Counted from the first letter of the stretch, positions 30,811 to 43,173 are shown. The stretch: DNA of 64,000 nt from Piscicola geometra (GCA_943735955.1 OX030956.1:6394145-6458144), one strand, 5' to 3'. Program-made: numbers and translations. The notes: a model not told the origin generated them from the sequence alone.

Positions 30811-31403
30811 TTTCGTTTACTCTTTTAAAACGACTAAGTCAAAAACAACTACTGAGCTTACTAAAAACACTTCTTGATAATGCCAGTCAACGCGTTATTT
30901 CTGAAATTTTATAAATTTTATACTGCTTATCCATTGTGAAAAAAATAATGATAGCGTAAAAAATGTATTATGTTTTCAAAGAAAAAATTTGCCAAAAATT
31001 ATTTAAACCTAAAACAAAGTTTATAGGTATTTCATTCCATCCAAAGATCCATTGTTTGAAATTGTTTCAACTAAGTTTATCTTTTTAAAAAAAGGTTTCA
31101 GTTTTAGTTGTTTTGAGAATTTTTCAAATAATTGGAAGTTTTTAAAACAATGGTTTTTTTGGACATTTTTGAAAAATAAACCTCATTCCACATTATCTAG
31201 TGATTATTATTCATTTAACTGAAAAAGTAGCTTTACATGGCATTTTAAAATTTTTTATACAATTAATATTAAAAATTGTAAGATTATTTCACTTTTAGTT
31301 TACAGCTTTGCCAATTCTGGCGGTCAATATTTTAAACCTATTTATGTTTTTAATTTATATTATAAATTTTATAATAAACTATATTTAATTTAATTAAAAA
31401 TTA
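30811..31403. promoter_or_regulatory. Upstream region of SMC4
   Basis: AT-rich DNA between the LINE fragment and the SMC4 start, likely to contain the promoter and 5' UTR. I see no clear TATA, CCAAT or initiator arrangement that stands out from the AT-rich background. Confidence 0.35.
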
Positions 31404-32834
31404 ATGACAGTAATAACTTCAAACATGGAAGAAGAATCTCAAAATCCAGACATTATTGGAGTTGATGAAAATGGAATTCCAAGTCAATGATGAGCTTTTT
31501 TTTAAAACGTAACATTATAATTCCATTAAATTTATTACTTTTATGACATTTCCGTTTCAACAGTTTACAAAGAAATAAGCATACCTGATCTGGCAACGTT
31601 GGATTGTGATGAGACAGGACCTCGTCTAATAATTTCCAAACTTGTAATTGAGAACTTCAAGTCGTATGCAGGCATTAAGACTTTAGGGCCATTTCATAAA
31701 GTAAAGATTACTTTTTTATATTAAATTAATTATTTCAGAATACTGCAAAGAAAATATATTCTTTAAACTTTAAATTTTGTCACAGAACTTCACAGCAATT
31801 ATTGGACCAAATGGAAGTGGCAAGTCGAACGTCATCGACTCCATCCTCTTTGTCTTTGGCTTCCGAGCCACCAAGATCCGTTCGAAAAAGTTGTCAGTGC
31901 TGATTCACGAGAGCGATGCACACCGAAACGTCACGTCCTGTTGCGTCACTGTCCACTTCCAGAAGATCCTCGACGATGGGGTGACACAAACACACTTATG
32001 CACACACACACACTCTCAATCACACAATCATTGTCAATATACGTAAACATATTCGACACCCAGATCAGAGAGAAGAATGTCTTCAACGTGGTGGAGGGCT
32101 CGGAGTTTGAGGTGTCGAGGACCGCCTTCAAGGACGGTTCGTCCTACTACAAGATCAACGACCGTAAGGTGTCTTTGATGGTGTACTGAAGGTCTTGAGT
32201 ATCTATATTGTCTTTCTAATGGTCTGCAAACTATTCGGGTCAATAACACATTAATTAAAAAAATTATGGGTTTTTATGTGATCGACTCATGCCATATGAA
32301 GTGTTTAATGAGAGTGAAAGCAAGTGGTGAATAAGTTTATAAAAGAGTATTAACTATCTCCACACTAGACTACAGCACATTAATCACACTTAACAAATCA
32401 GCAAAGACCTTTGGCATATTACACGATTTTCACTTTCAGACTGATGATCAGCTTCATCAGCCTGAACCATCTCAACAACACAACAACATCACAACAGGTG
32501 CACTTCAAGGAGATAGAGAAGGTGTTGATGGCGGCAGGAGTCGACCTGGTGCACAACAGGTTCCTCATCTTGCAGGTGCTTGGGCTGGTTGTCGAGGTGG
32601 TTGTGGTGAGGTATGGTTGCTATGACGGTGGGTGTGCTCATAATAATGCATGGTCGTGCTGGGTTTATGCGAGTTGAATTTATGAAAAAATAATATATTT
32701 GATTGGTTGATTGATTTTTATGGTTGTATGGGTGATTATAGACAATAATTTATTCTGGGTTTGTGCTGGAGATGCTGAAAGGATTTACAACATAGTTGAT
32801 TGGATGGCGCAAATGATTATATCCCTAGCATGAA

Positions 32835-32884
<50 letters not shown>

Positions 32885-35800
32885 CCAGGGGGAGGTGGAA
32901 CAACTCTCGCTGATGAAGCCGAAGGCGGCCAACAAGAACGAGGAGGGCCTCCTCGAGTTCCTGGAGGACATCATCGGCAGCAACAGGCAAGTCCTCGGAG
33001 GAGGGGGTGGGGAGGAAGAGGGAGAGGAAGAGGGAAGGGGAGGGAGGGGGGGCAGTATTAACTTTCAACCAGCTGATATAAGACATCTGTTCAAGTGCAT
33101 TCGAAGCATATGTATCAAAAATCGTTTTTTAAATGATTTTTTTCATTTTGCCCTCACTCTTTTACCATCCCTTCACTTACTCTTTCACCATCCCTTCACT
33201 TACTCTTTCATCACCATCTCTCCACTCACTCTCATCATCATCACCATCTCTCCACAGGTTCAAGGACCCCATAGAAGTGTTAGCGAACAGACTGACAGAC
33301 TTGACAGAGCTGAAGACAGAGAAGGTGTGTTCATTGAAGTGGCGTCTGTGTGAAGTAAAAGAACATTTTGAGATTTTCTAATTTAGTTTAAAAATTTATT
33401 TTAGTGCATATAAATAATTAAAATAAAATTAATGTCTTCAGAAATAATAAAGAAAAGCACATGCTCCCGATAATAGTACCAGAGACTGAAGATGATCGAG
33501 GGAGAGAAGGATGAGTTGGCGGAGGAGAGGAATGAAGCTCTGATGTTCCTGCAGCTGGAGAATGACGTCACCAAGGCGAACAACCAGATGCTGCAGAAGC
33601 AACTGTGAGTCGTTGGTGCTGTTCACTGTTCACTTGCATCTCGCTGTAGTTTGTGTTGTCGATGTTGATTGAAAGAAAAGTTAATTTATTTATATTTATC
33701 ATTTATTTATTCATTTTATATTATTTTTATATTCTTGTATTTTCCATAACCGAGTGGTCTTGAAGCTCGTCCGAGTTAACGCCACGTTAATCATATTGGT
33801 ATTGTATTGTATTGTATTGTATTGTATTGTATTGTTTTGTATTGTATTGTATTGTATTGTATTGCATTGTATTGTATTGTATTGTATTGTATTGTATTGT
33901 ATTGTATTGTATTGTATTGTATTGTATTGTATTGTACTATATTCTTATGCAATCATTTGAAACAAACCAACCTTGTATAGGTTGGAGGTGAAGAGGGAGG
34001 AGGAGGAGGCAAGAGAAGCGAGTGACAAGATGAAGGAGGAGGCGAAGGAGGTGGAAGAGAAGTGTCAGGAGGTGGGTGTGGTTGGTTGTGGTGTGGTTGT
34101 GGTGCTGTGGGGGAGGCAGTGGTGTGGTTGTGAAGGGATGGATGGATGGTGTGGTTGTGGAGGGATGGATGGTGTGATTGTGGAGGGATGGATGGCGTGG
34201 TTGTGGAGGGAGGGATGGTGTGGTTGTGGAGGGAGGGATGGATGGTGTGGTTGTGGAGGGATGGATGGTGTATGGTGGTGGGGTAGTGGAAAGGTTCTTC
34301 ACAGTCAATGGATGATGAATTTCTTCTAATGATGAAGATGGTTATGATGATGATACGACGATGCTGATGGCAGGTGACAAGTCTGATCAAGGAAAAGACC
34401 AAGGAGCACCAGGAGTTCATCAAGTTTGCGAACGATGACGTCATCCTTCCATTCCACCCATGCCTTTCCCTCTAATCAACCCCCTCTTCACACCCTCTTT
34501 CTATCCTCCTCACCCATTCAAGTCACCCGCCATCTTTCCATCTTCTTCTTCTTCCCCTCCATCATCCACCCATCATTCTCTCCTCCACCACCACCCACCC
34601 ACCCGCCACCACAGACACTTCAAGAAGCTGCTGAAGGAGAAGGAGAAGAACAAGGAGAAGTTTCAGTGGTTCGAGGAGCAGGACGTGAAGGGGCAGGTGG
34701 AGGTGAAGCAGGTGCTGGTCACCATCAAGAAGCTGGAAGAGAAGATCAAGAGTGAGGAAGCCAAGGTTGTTGTGCTTGTTATTTTTGGGGTGCTTTTTGT
34801 TGTTGTTTTTGTTGTAGTTGTGGTATTCGGTTGTGGTGGTTTTGTTGTTGTTTTTGTGGTTGTGGTGGTTAGGTAATGGTTGTGGTGGTTATGTAGTGGT
34901 TGTGGTGCTTGTTGTGGTTGATGTAGTGTTATTGGTGTTGTAGTGCTCATTTCTGTGGTTGTAGTTGTGGTTGTTTTTTTTGTTCTTGTTTTTATTCTTG
35001 TGGTGGTTATTGTAGGGAATGTTGTTTTTAGAGAAACGGCTCGTAATGGTGGGTGGAAGGGGGTTGAGGGGTGAGAGAGATGCCTGGAGAGGGCAGTCTT
35101 TGTGGAGGAGAGAGAGAGATGCCTGGAGAGGGCAGTTTTTGTGGAGGAGAGGAGAGAGAGATGCCTGGAGAGGGCAGTTTTTGTGGAGGAGAGGAGAGAG
35201 AGATGCCTGGAGAGGGCAGTCTTTGTGGAGGAGAGGCGCTTGAAAGGTGCCTTGAAGGGAGTCAGGATAGGCTTGTTGAGCATTCTATGTAGCATCACCA
35301 CCATCCATATCCCAACAACATCGTCATTCAACATCACCATCAACACTCAACAACAACACCATCATCATCAACACTCAACAACAACACCATCATCATCAAC
35401 ACTCAACAACAACATCTTCATCATCAACACTCAACAACAACAACACCTTCATCATCAACACTCAACAACAACAACACCTTCATCATCAACACTCAACAAC
35501 AACAACACCTTCATCATCAACACTCAACAACAACAACACCTTCATCATCAACACTCAACAACAACATCATCATCAACACTCAACAACACCATCATCATCA
35601 ACACTCAACAACAACAACAACACCATCATCAACACTCAACAACAACAACATCAACACTCAACAACAACATCATCATCAACACTCAACAACAACAACACCA
35701 TCAACACTCAAACAACAACAACATCATCATCAACACTCAAACAACAACATCATCATCATCAACACTCAACAACAACAACAACATCATCAACAACACTCAA

Positions 35801-38800
35801 CAACATCATCATCAACACTCAACAACAACAACATCATCATCAACACTCAACAACATCATCATCATCATCAACACTCAACAACAACAACACCATCATCAAC
35901 ACTCAACAACAACATCATCATCATCAACACCCAAACACTCGCAGCTCGAGGAGTACAAGATGATTCCGGAGAAGCAGGAGAACGACATCGCAGTGATGGA
36001 GAAGAAGATGAAGAAGATGCAGGCGCAGAAGGAGCAGCAGGAGGAGAGGTTCAACCAGGTGATGGCCACCTTCCAAGATGAAACCAAGGACCTTCAAGCC
36101 CAGAAGTTCAGCAAGGAGTCAGAACTGCTGCAGTTGCAGAAGGCTGTCAATGAAGACAAGAAGAAGGTGCGTTGTTTTGTCTCCAGTTGTTTGCCTTGGT
36201 GCTATGTTAAATATTAAATAAAAACTAGATTAAATAAGCTTGCATCTTCGCCATTATTTTCCCTCCACATTCCTCCTCCTCTCCACCATGCAACCTTAAC
36301 TCACGCCTCAACAACAACTTCACTACTACAACCACAACAGTACCTGCTGGCGAAGGGTGAGCTGGATCTGCTGAGGAGCACTCAGAACAAGGACGCCAAC
36401 AAGGCCACGGAGGTCGAACAGAGCATCAGTCGACTGGAAGCCACTATCGAGGAGAAGGAGAAGTTTGTGGGGATTGGTCGTTGTGTGTGTGGAGTTTTTT
36501 GCGTGGTTGTTGTGCGGTTGTGTCGAGTTGTTTTGTGCTTTTAGTAGAGACTTTTCGTGGGATTGTAAGAGGTAATAGGAGGGAGGATTACTATGATTAT
36601 TAGTAGTGTTAGTTTCAGTGGAAGCGACCAATTGGATCAAAACATGGTTGTGTCGGTGTTTCATCGGCGTCATCTGCCGCCTTCAGACTGCTGCACGAGT
36701 CGCAGGAGAGTCTGCCCGGCATCCAGGAGTCGCTTCAGGCCGTCAAGAAGGAGTTCGAAGCTCTTGTTTCCGCTGAGAAGAACAAGATGGATGTGGTCAG
36801 TCAGTTTGCTTGTTGTTTGATCATCTGTGCGATGTGGTGTGGTGTGTAGTGTGATTTGGGGTAGTGTGGTGTGGTGTGTTGTGGTGGGGTTTGTTGTAGC
36901 GTAGTGTGGTTTCGGGTGGTGTGGTGCTGTTGCTATGTGTGATGGAGTGGATTGCGGTGAAGTGTGGGGCTGGTTGTGCATTCATCTTGCATACACCTCC
37001 ATACATATACCTCCACACATACACCTCCATACATACACCTCCATGCATACACCTCCACACAACACACAGATCAAAGAGTTGTCGACAAGGGTGGAGATAG
37101 CGCGCAGCAACTTGCACTCTGCGCAGAACAACAACAAGGTGATGGGGTGTTGGAGGCTGAACGCCATTCCAAAAATCATCGTTTTTCATTTTTGTTCTTC
37201 GTGAGGTTGCCTTTGTCAGGATGAATTATTGGTTGATACTTGGGGTTTAAGAACATTAAAAATAAGAAAGTTAAATGCTATTAAATTATAACTAAAAACT
37301 AAATAAATAATAGTTTTAAAATTAAAAATTAAATAAAACTTTTGACGCAGGTTCTTGATTTCTTGATGGATTTGAAAAGGTCTGGCAAGATTCCCGCCAT
37401 CATGGGCAGACTGGTGAGGCGTGGTGCAGTGGTGTGCAGTGGTTGAAGTGGTGTGCAGTGGTGTGCAGTGGTTGAAGTGGTTTGCAGTGGTGTGCAGTGG
37501 TGCAGTGGTTGAAGTGGTGGTGCAGTGGTGTGGTGATGTGGTTGAATGGAGTGGTGATGGGGTGATTTGGAAGGATGGGTGGAATGGAGTGGTGTGGTGA
37601 TGAGAGATGATGGGGGAGGAAGAGTGGAATGGAGTTGTGCACTGGTGTGAAGATGATGGGTGGTACTGTCCAGTATTTGTTATTCAGTTCTCATAAATAT
37701 GTGTCAAAACTAGATGAAACTTTTAAAAACAAAAAAATAATTTATCAATTGCTTGCTTAAAAGTATTCACAGAGTTCTATGTGTTAATACCTATCTTTCA
37801 AGAAGTGCGTCTTATACATGGTATTCCACGGTGATTTCATACCCATCAAGTCGCCACAACCAATCGCTACCACCACCTCAAGGGAGACCTGGGAGCGATC
37901 GACAAGCGGTACGACGTCGCCATATCGACCGCCTGTTCCCTCCTCGACTACATCGTCGTCGAGGACATGAACTCCGTGCAGGTGTCTGCCGTTCCATTGC
38001 ATTTCAGCACTTCACCATCACAACTCGCCATATCCATTAAATTGTCCCACTCAACTCTATAGAACGCTTCAAATGCGTGTACGTACAATATAATAACGAA
38101 AATAATTATTGTTACTTTATTATTATTATTTTTAAATTATTTATTATTACACCAACCCATCACACCACACTACGCCATTTCTCCACATAAATACTCTACC
38201 AGACACACGACACTACAATAGTCTTGACACCAACACTGCACCCACCCACCCACTCACCCACCCACACACCCACCCACTCAACCACCCACCCACTCACCCA
38301 CCCACTCACCCATCCACCCACCACAGAGGTGCATTGAGGAGCTGCAGAGGGCCGAGGTGGGCAGGGCGTCGTTCATCGGACTCGACAAGATGGCCGTCTG
38401 GAAGGAACACTGCTCCAAGCAGAAGACGTTGTGAGTCGATGGGAAACTCTGTGTAAATCACTGATAAGTCGAAGGAAAACTCGGCTAAATGTAAAATTTA
38501 TTTTGAAATTTTTCTGTCGGGTAGTGGCGGTAAATGGGTTAAAACTGTTTTGAAGACATCCATCATTACACCCCACTTTCCAATCCTCTCACCTCACATC
38601 ACCCTACATGCAGTCCAGAGAACGCACCACGCCTCTTCGACCTGGTGAAGGCTTCTTCTCCAGCACTCTCTCCCGCCTTTTACTTCGCCCTGAGGGACAC
38701 CCTGGTCGCCAACGACATCCACCAGGCCACCAGGATCGCCTACGGAGGCACCCGTTACAGGGTGGTCACTTTGGGCGGACAGTTGATCGACCTTTCCGGC

Positions 38801-39173
38801 ACGATGAGCGGTGGCGGCAAGAAGGTGATCAGCGGCAAGATGGGCTCTCGCATCAAGGAGGACGTCAATCCAGCTGAACTGCGCAAGATGGAGATGAAGC
38901 TGGAGAATGTGCGTCGATGTCTTACTCGCCAGTACACCGCTATGCAACTCCATTTGATACACATCCTATTAATCTTCGTTCTTTCTAATCTTTTCATAAT
39001 CTCAACCATCTTTTTCCACCCCCCTCCCCTCACCTACCACCACCACCACAGGCACAGAGGGAGGTGCAGACGTCGCACGAGGAGAAGTATCGACTGCAGC
39101 AGCAGATGGAGGCCTTGCAGAAGAACCAGAGGGAGGTGTCCATGAGCATCCAGAAAGGCTCCAACGAGATAAT

Positions 39174-39265
<92 letters not shown>

Positions 39266-42200
39266 TTTTTTAATGCATGTTTAACCCACTAACCCTGAAA
39301 CATTTTTCTTCACCAACATCTTCTCTCCCCACACTGTGCTCCATTTTCACTGCATCACCACCATCCTACCACAGCGGTTGCAGCAGCAGATGGAGGGCTT
39401 CGGGCAGCAGTTGAAGGAGTTGCAGGCCCGCATCAAGACGAGCAAGAAGGATGACAAGGAGGCCAGCCAGATGCAGAAGAAAGTCGATGCCCTCAAGGAT
39501 GGTGTGTGCTGGTGTTGTGTGCATGGTGTAAAGGGGGGTGGGGTGTTGTGGAAGTGTTGTGGTAGTGTTGTGTGGGTAGTGTTAAGGGGGGTGGGGTGTT
39601 GTGGAAGTGTTGTAATGTTGTGTGGGTAGTGTTAAGGGGGGTGGGGTGTTGTTGAAGTGTTGTGGTAGTGTTGTGTGGGTAGTGTTAAGGAGGGTGTGTT
39701 GTGGTGTTAGTTTTTTGCGGTAGTATTAGGGTGTTTGGGTTGTGTTGTGGTGGTGTTAGTGTGTTAGGTTGGTGTGATTTCAGTGTTTTAGGGTTATGTT
39801 GTGTTGTTAGTTTGTTGTGGTGCTATTTTAGTTCTGGTTCTTACGATTACTTTCACTGTTCTTATTGTTTATCTTTTAAACTAACCTAAACAACCTCAGA
39901 GTATGATAAGGTGCAGAGTGTGGCTACAGAGATGGAAGAACAAATTCACAAGTGGGTGGTTGTCAGGGTGGTTGTCAGAGTGGTTGTCAGTGTGGTTGTC
40001 AGTGTGGTTGTCAGGGTGGTTGTCAGGGTGGTTGTCAGGGTGGTTGTCAGGGTGGTTGTCAGTGTGGTTGTCAGGGTGGTTGTCAGGGTGGTTGTCAGGG
40101 TGGTTGTCAGTGTGGTTGTCGGGGTGGTTGTCAGGGTGGTTGTCAGTGTGGTTGTCAGAGTGGTTGTCAGGGTGGTTGTCAGGGTGGTTGTCGGGGTGGT
40201 TGTCAGGGTGGTTACAGGTTATCATAAGATGATATTCAAAGTGGTAGTACCAATGGTGGTACACAGAAATTAATCATTTCCACACGCAACAACAGCACCA
40301 AGCACGCACGCACACACAAACAGACTGCACAAGGAGATCATGGACATCGGGGGCAGTCAGTTCGAGGCGATCGAGGCCGAGAAGTGCATGCTCGAGTCGC
40401 AAGTCGAACAACTGCGCACCGCCAGCAACAAACTCACCGTCTCCATCACCTCCGCCAAGAGGTTTGGATGGGGGATTCACTTTCAGTGTTTGCGAGGTCT
40501 CAGCGGTGGTTAAGAGTGGGTTAGAGTTTCCAGCGTGGGTAGATATGGATCGGGTGGGTGGGTGGTTGTTGAGTCGGTGAGGAAGGGTAGATAGCTCTTG
40601 ACTGAAGTCATTGACGGCGCTTCTCACAAACTTCCTCGGCAGGAAAGCAGCGAAGAGTGAGGCGAGCATCACGACGATGAAGCAGGAGTTCCAGGAGGCT
40701 GCCGACAAGTTGGTGTCGCTGAAGGAGGAGAAGAAGAACATCGAGGTGGAGGCGCACCAACTGCTCACCTGCCTCAACAAAGTCGAGGTTCCTGTCTTCT
40801 GGCGTCCTTCAAGATTCATTTGATTAATTCCTATCGTAAATTATATGTTCCGTGAGAATTTCACTGGGAAATATGTGATTTGTATAATTTTCCGCGAATG
40901 ATTTAAATTTATTCGCATCGATCAACCTCTACTCAAGTATAAAAGACTTTACTAGATGTTATAATTGCACACTGCATGATCACCCGGCTTGACAGGCGGA
41001 AGTGAAGGAGAGTGAGGTGGAGTTGAACCGCATCCTGCAGACGCTGACGCAGTACAGCGAGAAGGAGAAGGAGAGCAAGCGGCTGTTGCTGGAGATGGGC
41101 AGGAGGAGGGAGAAGGTGGAGGAGGACTTGCAGCACGCCTCCAGGAAGGCTGAGGCCATCACTGCCAAGGTTGGTTCTGCTACTGGTGCTGGTGGTGCTG
41201 CTGGTGTTGATGAGTTAGATGTGCTTCATTTTTACCCTCTCGTTTATAGACTATAAATTATATGATAATTATAAGTATAAAGATAATTATCATCACAAAT
41301 AATGTTTCCTTTATGGATTCGCAATTCTAAATGGTATAACCACACTGTCCGCTGCAGTTGAGCTCTCTAGTGCTACACGAGATTGACGAAAAACCTAAGG
41401 AGTATCTGGAGAAGTTGACTCCTGAAGAGGTGCACGGCATGGGGGGGCATGGCATGGGAGGGCATGGGATGGGAGGGCATGGGATGGGATGGGAGGGAGG
41501 GCATGGCATAGGAGGGCATGGTATGGGGGTGCATGGCATGGGGGGGCATGGCATGGGAGGGCATGGGATGAGAGGGTGGGCATGGCATGGGGGGGCATGG
41601 GAGGGATGGGATGTAACAGGGGGGAATAGCATTTTATGATTCAAGCTTTTCATATGCTCAACGAGCATCGCTCAAAAGACTCCGACTGACACTGCATACA
41701 TGCTCACAACCTCACACCAGGCGAGGAAGGTGGACACTGCAGCGCTGATGCAGAGTGTGGCCCTGGTGCAGGAGAGGCTTAGTCGCCTCAAGCCCAACAT
41801 GGCCTCTATCCAGGAGTACAAGAAGAAGGTTGTGGTGATGATGATGATGATGATGGTAATGTTGATGATGATGCGTTGGTTATGATGATGATGGCGTTGG
41901 TTATGATGATGATGGCGTTGGTTATGATGATGATGGCGTTGGTGATTATGTCTGTGGTGACGGTAGTGGTCACACAAATTCCTTCATCACAACCACGTTG
42001 ACTACTACCACCAGAACGAGATGTACCTCAAGCGGGCAGAGGTCTTCATGAAGGTGTCGACTCTGAAGGAGACGCAGAAGAGCCTGCATGGCGAGTTCAA
42101 ACGCAGACGACTCGACGAGTTCATGACTGGCTTCTCGATGATCAAGAGCAAGTTGAAGGAGGTCTACCAGACCATCACGCTCGGAGGCAACGCCGAGTTG

Positions 42201-43173
42201 GAACTGGTCGACACGCTGGACGCCTTCGCCGAGGGGGTGGTCTTCAGCGTCAGACCGCCCAAGAAGTCGTGGAAGAACATCTCGAACCTCTCTGGCGGCG
42301 AGAAGACGCTCAGTTCACTAGCGCTCATCTTCGCATTGCACCAGTACAAGGCGACTCCGTTCTACGTCATGGATGAGATCGACGCTGCCCTCGACTTCAA
42401 AAACGCCTCTATCGTCGCCAATTATATCAAGGTGATTATGATGGTGTACATCGATATAGCGCCTCTTGGGTTGTGGCTCAATGGCGGTGGATGATGCTAG
42501 ATGGAGTGTTTTTTTTTTGAGGATGCGATTATTTTCGCCATTATGCATCACTGCGCCATGCAACACCGTGCGCCCTTTACCACGCACCACTACTACCGTC
42601 CACCACATCACTTTTGCACCACCATCGTGATCCTCACCATCCTCTCCACCACTTCTACCACCATCCTCCCCACCACTTCCACCACCCCTTCCACCACGAC
42701 CACCACTTCCACCACCCCTCCCACCACTACTTTCACCACCACTTCTAACACCATAGAACCGCACGGAGAACGCTCAGTTCATCGTGATCTCGCTTCGTGA
42801 CAACACCTACGAGTTGTCAGACAGACTGGTCGGCATCTACAAGGTCTTCAACTGCACCAACTCCATCACCGTCAACCTCCACTCCAGCAGATACGCCGTG
42901 GTGTCTGCCGCCGCTGCTGCTGCTGGTGATAATGTTTTAGTCAACGGTACTGCCAATGTTAATGCCGCCGCTGCTGTTGGGACTGGTAGTCGTGATGGTG
43001 CTGTCGTTAATGGTTATATTGGCAGTAGTGGTGAAGCAGGCAGTGATGATAATCACATTGCTGGTGGTGATGATAATGATGGCCGAAAGATTGATGATGA
43101 TGAAGAGGGAAGTGAAAACGGCGATGCTGACAACACCAGCATTTGTATGTTCGATGCTGGGCAGGCAGAGTAA
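31404..43173 (+). CDS. SMC4: SMC4, condensin core ATPase subunit (29 exons, complete)
   Basis: SMC4 pairs with SMC2 in condensin and uses ATP to form loops and compact mitotic chromosomes. Exons: 31404-31482, 31564-31700, 31786-31980, 32064-32168, 32498-32575, 32889-32986, 33258-33324, 33483-33604, 33981-34071, 34374-34423, 34615-34765, 35945-36166, 36341-36462, 36687-36795, 37070-37138, 37351-37413, 37883-37981, 38327-38430, 38614-38908, 39052-39174, 39375-39501, 39900-39951, 40324-40461, 40643-40787, 40996-41169, 41358-41429, 41721-41828, 42015-42431, 42757-43173. They sum to 1,342 residues plus stop (human SMC4 about 1,288). Walker A GPNGSGKS is at 79-86, coiled coil follows, the hinge is about 565-750 ([39 protein letters not shown]), then coiled coil, [10 protein letters not shown] at 1157, and Walker [11 protein letters not shown] at about 1182. 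[12 protein letters not shown] and VRPPKKSWK are SMC4-diagnostic. ATG 31,425 (AAACATGG) is an alternative start. One intron is GC-AG. A low-complexity tail of about 90 residues ends the protein. Confidence 0.96.
31786..31980 (+). other. SMC4: SMC4 exon 3: Walker A head exon
   Basis: Encodes [18 protein letters not shown], the P-loop that binds ATP in the SMC head, and [11 protein letters not shown]. From this exon on, codons are mostly C- or G-ending, unlike exons 1-2. Confidence 0.95.
32831..32886 (+). repeat. ATC triplet run at an SMC4 acceptor
   Basis: About 18 ATC units run directly into the CACCAG acceptor of exon 6 and take the place of a usual polypyrimidine tract. Confidence 0.9.
32987..33257 (+). 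other. GC-AG intron in SMC4
   Basis: Exon 6 must end in AAC AG to join G TTC AAG of exon 7 in frame. The intron then starts GCAAGT and ends CCACAG. AG|GCAAGT is the classic strong context for the rare GC-AG donor class. It is the only such donor I found among roughly 80 introns here. Confidence 0.85.
33798..33936 (+). repeat. ATTGT pentanucleotide array in SMC4 intron 8
   Basis: About 27 units with two visible base variants (TTTGT and GCATT). It sits 45 bases before the exon 9 acceptor. Confidence 0.95.
34128..34275 (+). repeat. GGATGGATGGTGTGGTTGTG minisatellite, SMC4 intron 9
   Basis: Variable-length units of GGATGGATGG plus TGTGGTTGTGGAG fill the 5' two-thirds of the intron. They follow a GTGGGTGTGG donor region of similar composition. 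Confidence 0.85.
35072..35236 (+). repeat. 40-bp minisatellite, four copies, SMC4 intron 11
   Basis: Units contain GATGCCTGGAGAGGGCAG and TTTGTGGAGGAGAG. The four copies are nearly identical, which implies recent expansion. Confidence 0.9.
35282..35940 (+). repeat. CAACACTCAACAACAACA minisatellite, SMC4 intron 11
   Basis: About 650 bp of CAACACTCAACAACAAC and CATCATCAT words in changing combinations run up to the exon 12 acceptor. The open frames across it (Gln/His/Asn/Thr) continue into exon 12 in the wrong frame and are not coding. Confidence 0.92.
37425..37640 (+). repeat. GTGGTGTGCAGTGGTTGAA minisatellite, SMC4 intron 16
   Basis: G/T-rich units begin about 10 bases after the CTG|GTGAGG donor. 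The intron ends in CCACCACCTCAAG, so its two ends can pair. Confidence 0.85.
38225..38325 (+). repeat. CCCACCCACTCA repeats before SMC4 exon 18
   Basis: C/A-rich 4- and 8-base units fill the 100 bases before the CCACAG acceptor. Confidence 0.9.
38486..38544 (+). repeat. Dispersed repeat copy in SMC4 intron 18
   Basis: Matches 21,866-21,925: CTAAATGTAAAATT, then TCGGGTAG and GCGGTAAATGGG with few differences. It marks a repeat family inserted in a very short intron. Confidence 0.6.
39175..39262 (+). repeat. GT microsatellite that forms the SMC4 exon 20 donor
   Basis: Forty-four GT units begin at the first base of the intron (ATAATG|GTGTGT). The 5' splice site is therefore the first unit of a hypervariable repeat. 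Confidence 0.95.
39503..39700 (+). repeat. GTGTTAAGGGGGGTGGGGTGT minisatellite, SMC4 intron 21
   Basis: Four G/T-rich units of about 50 bp follow the donor. All share GTGTTAAGG and GGAAGTGTTGT words. Confidence 0.85.
39952..40215 (+). repeat. 12-bp GGTTGTCAGGGT minisatellite, SMC4 intron 22
   Basis: About 21 units start at the donor itself (CACAA|GTGGGTGGTTGTCAG). All three frames stay open because the period is a multiple of three; none is coding. The intron ends in C/A-rich sequence complementary in composition. Confidence 0.95.
41432..41612 (+). repeat. GGCATGGGAGGGCATGGG minisatellite, SMC4 intron 26
   Basis: Begins two bases into the intron (GAG|GTGCACGGCATGGGG). It has runs of G that could form quadruplexes in the RNA. 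Confidence 0.93.
41836..41945 (+). repeat. GATGATG repeats, SMC4 intron 27
   Basis: GATGAT triplets, then three 27-bp units with GGCGTTGGTTATGATGATGAT. The intron ends TCATCACAACCAC, complementary to its start. Confidence 0.85.
42015..42431 (+). other. SMC4: SMC4 exon 28: signature and Walker B head exon
   Basis: The longest uninterrupted conserved block. It carries [45 protein letters not shown], the ABC signature [10 protein letters not shown] and Walker [10 protein letters not shown]. These residues bind and hydrolyse ATP across the SMC2-SMC4 head interface. Confidence 0.96.
42895..43173 (+). other. SMC4: SMC4 C-terminal low-complexity extension
   Basis: After the conserved end ([12 protein letters not shown]) the frame stays open for about 92 residues rich in Ala, Gly, Asp and Asn. 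Codons are T-ending (GGT, GAT, AAT, GTT), unlike the C/G-ending codons just before. SMC4 normally ends near this point, so this looks like coding capture of triplet-rich 3' flanking DNA. Confidence 0.75.

Noticed and set aside
32817..33086. Minus-strand Met/Leu-rich frame opposite SMC4 exon 6
   Set aside because: Shadow of the exon and of the ATC repeat.
34374..34765. Apparent frameshift between SMC4 exons 10 and 11
   Set aside because: It appears only if GAC|GTCATC is taken as the donor. Using AA|GTTTGCG at 34,424 restores the frame.
35102..36217. 371-residue frame rich in Gln/Asn/His/Thr that runs into SMC4 sequence
   Set aside because: The repeat part is intronic. It could only add a long insert inside the SMC4 coiled coil; the exon 12 acceptor CTCGCAG at 35,944 fits phase and homology without it.
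36341..36795. Apparent frameshift between SMC4 exons 13 and 14
   Set aside because: Resolved with the donor AA|GTTTGTG at 36,463.
39952..40215. CRISPR-like regular repeats
   Set aside because: The 12-bp units have no unique spacers and lie in a eukaryotic intron.
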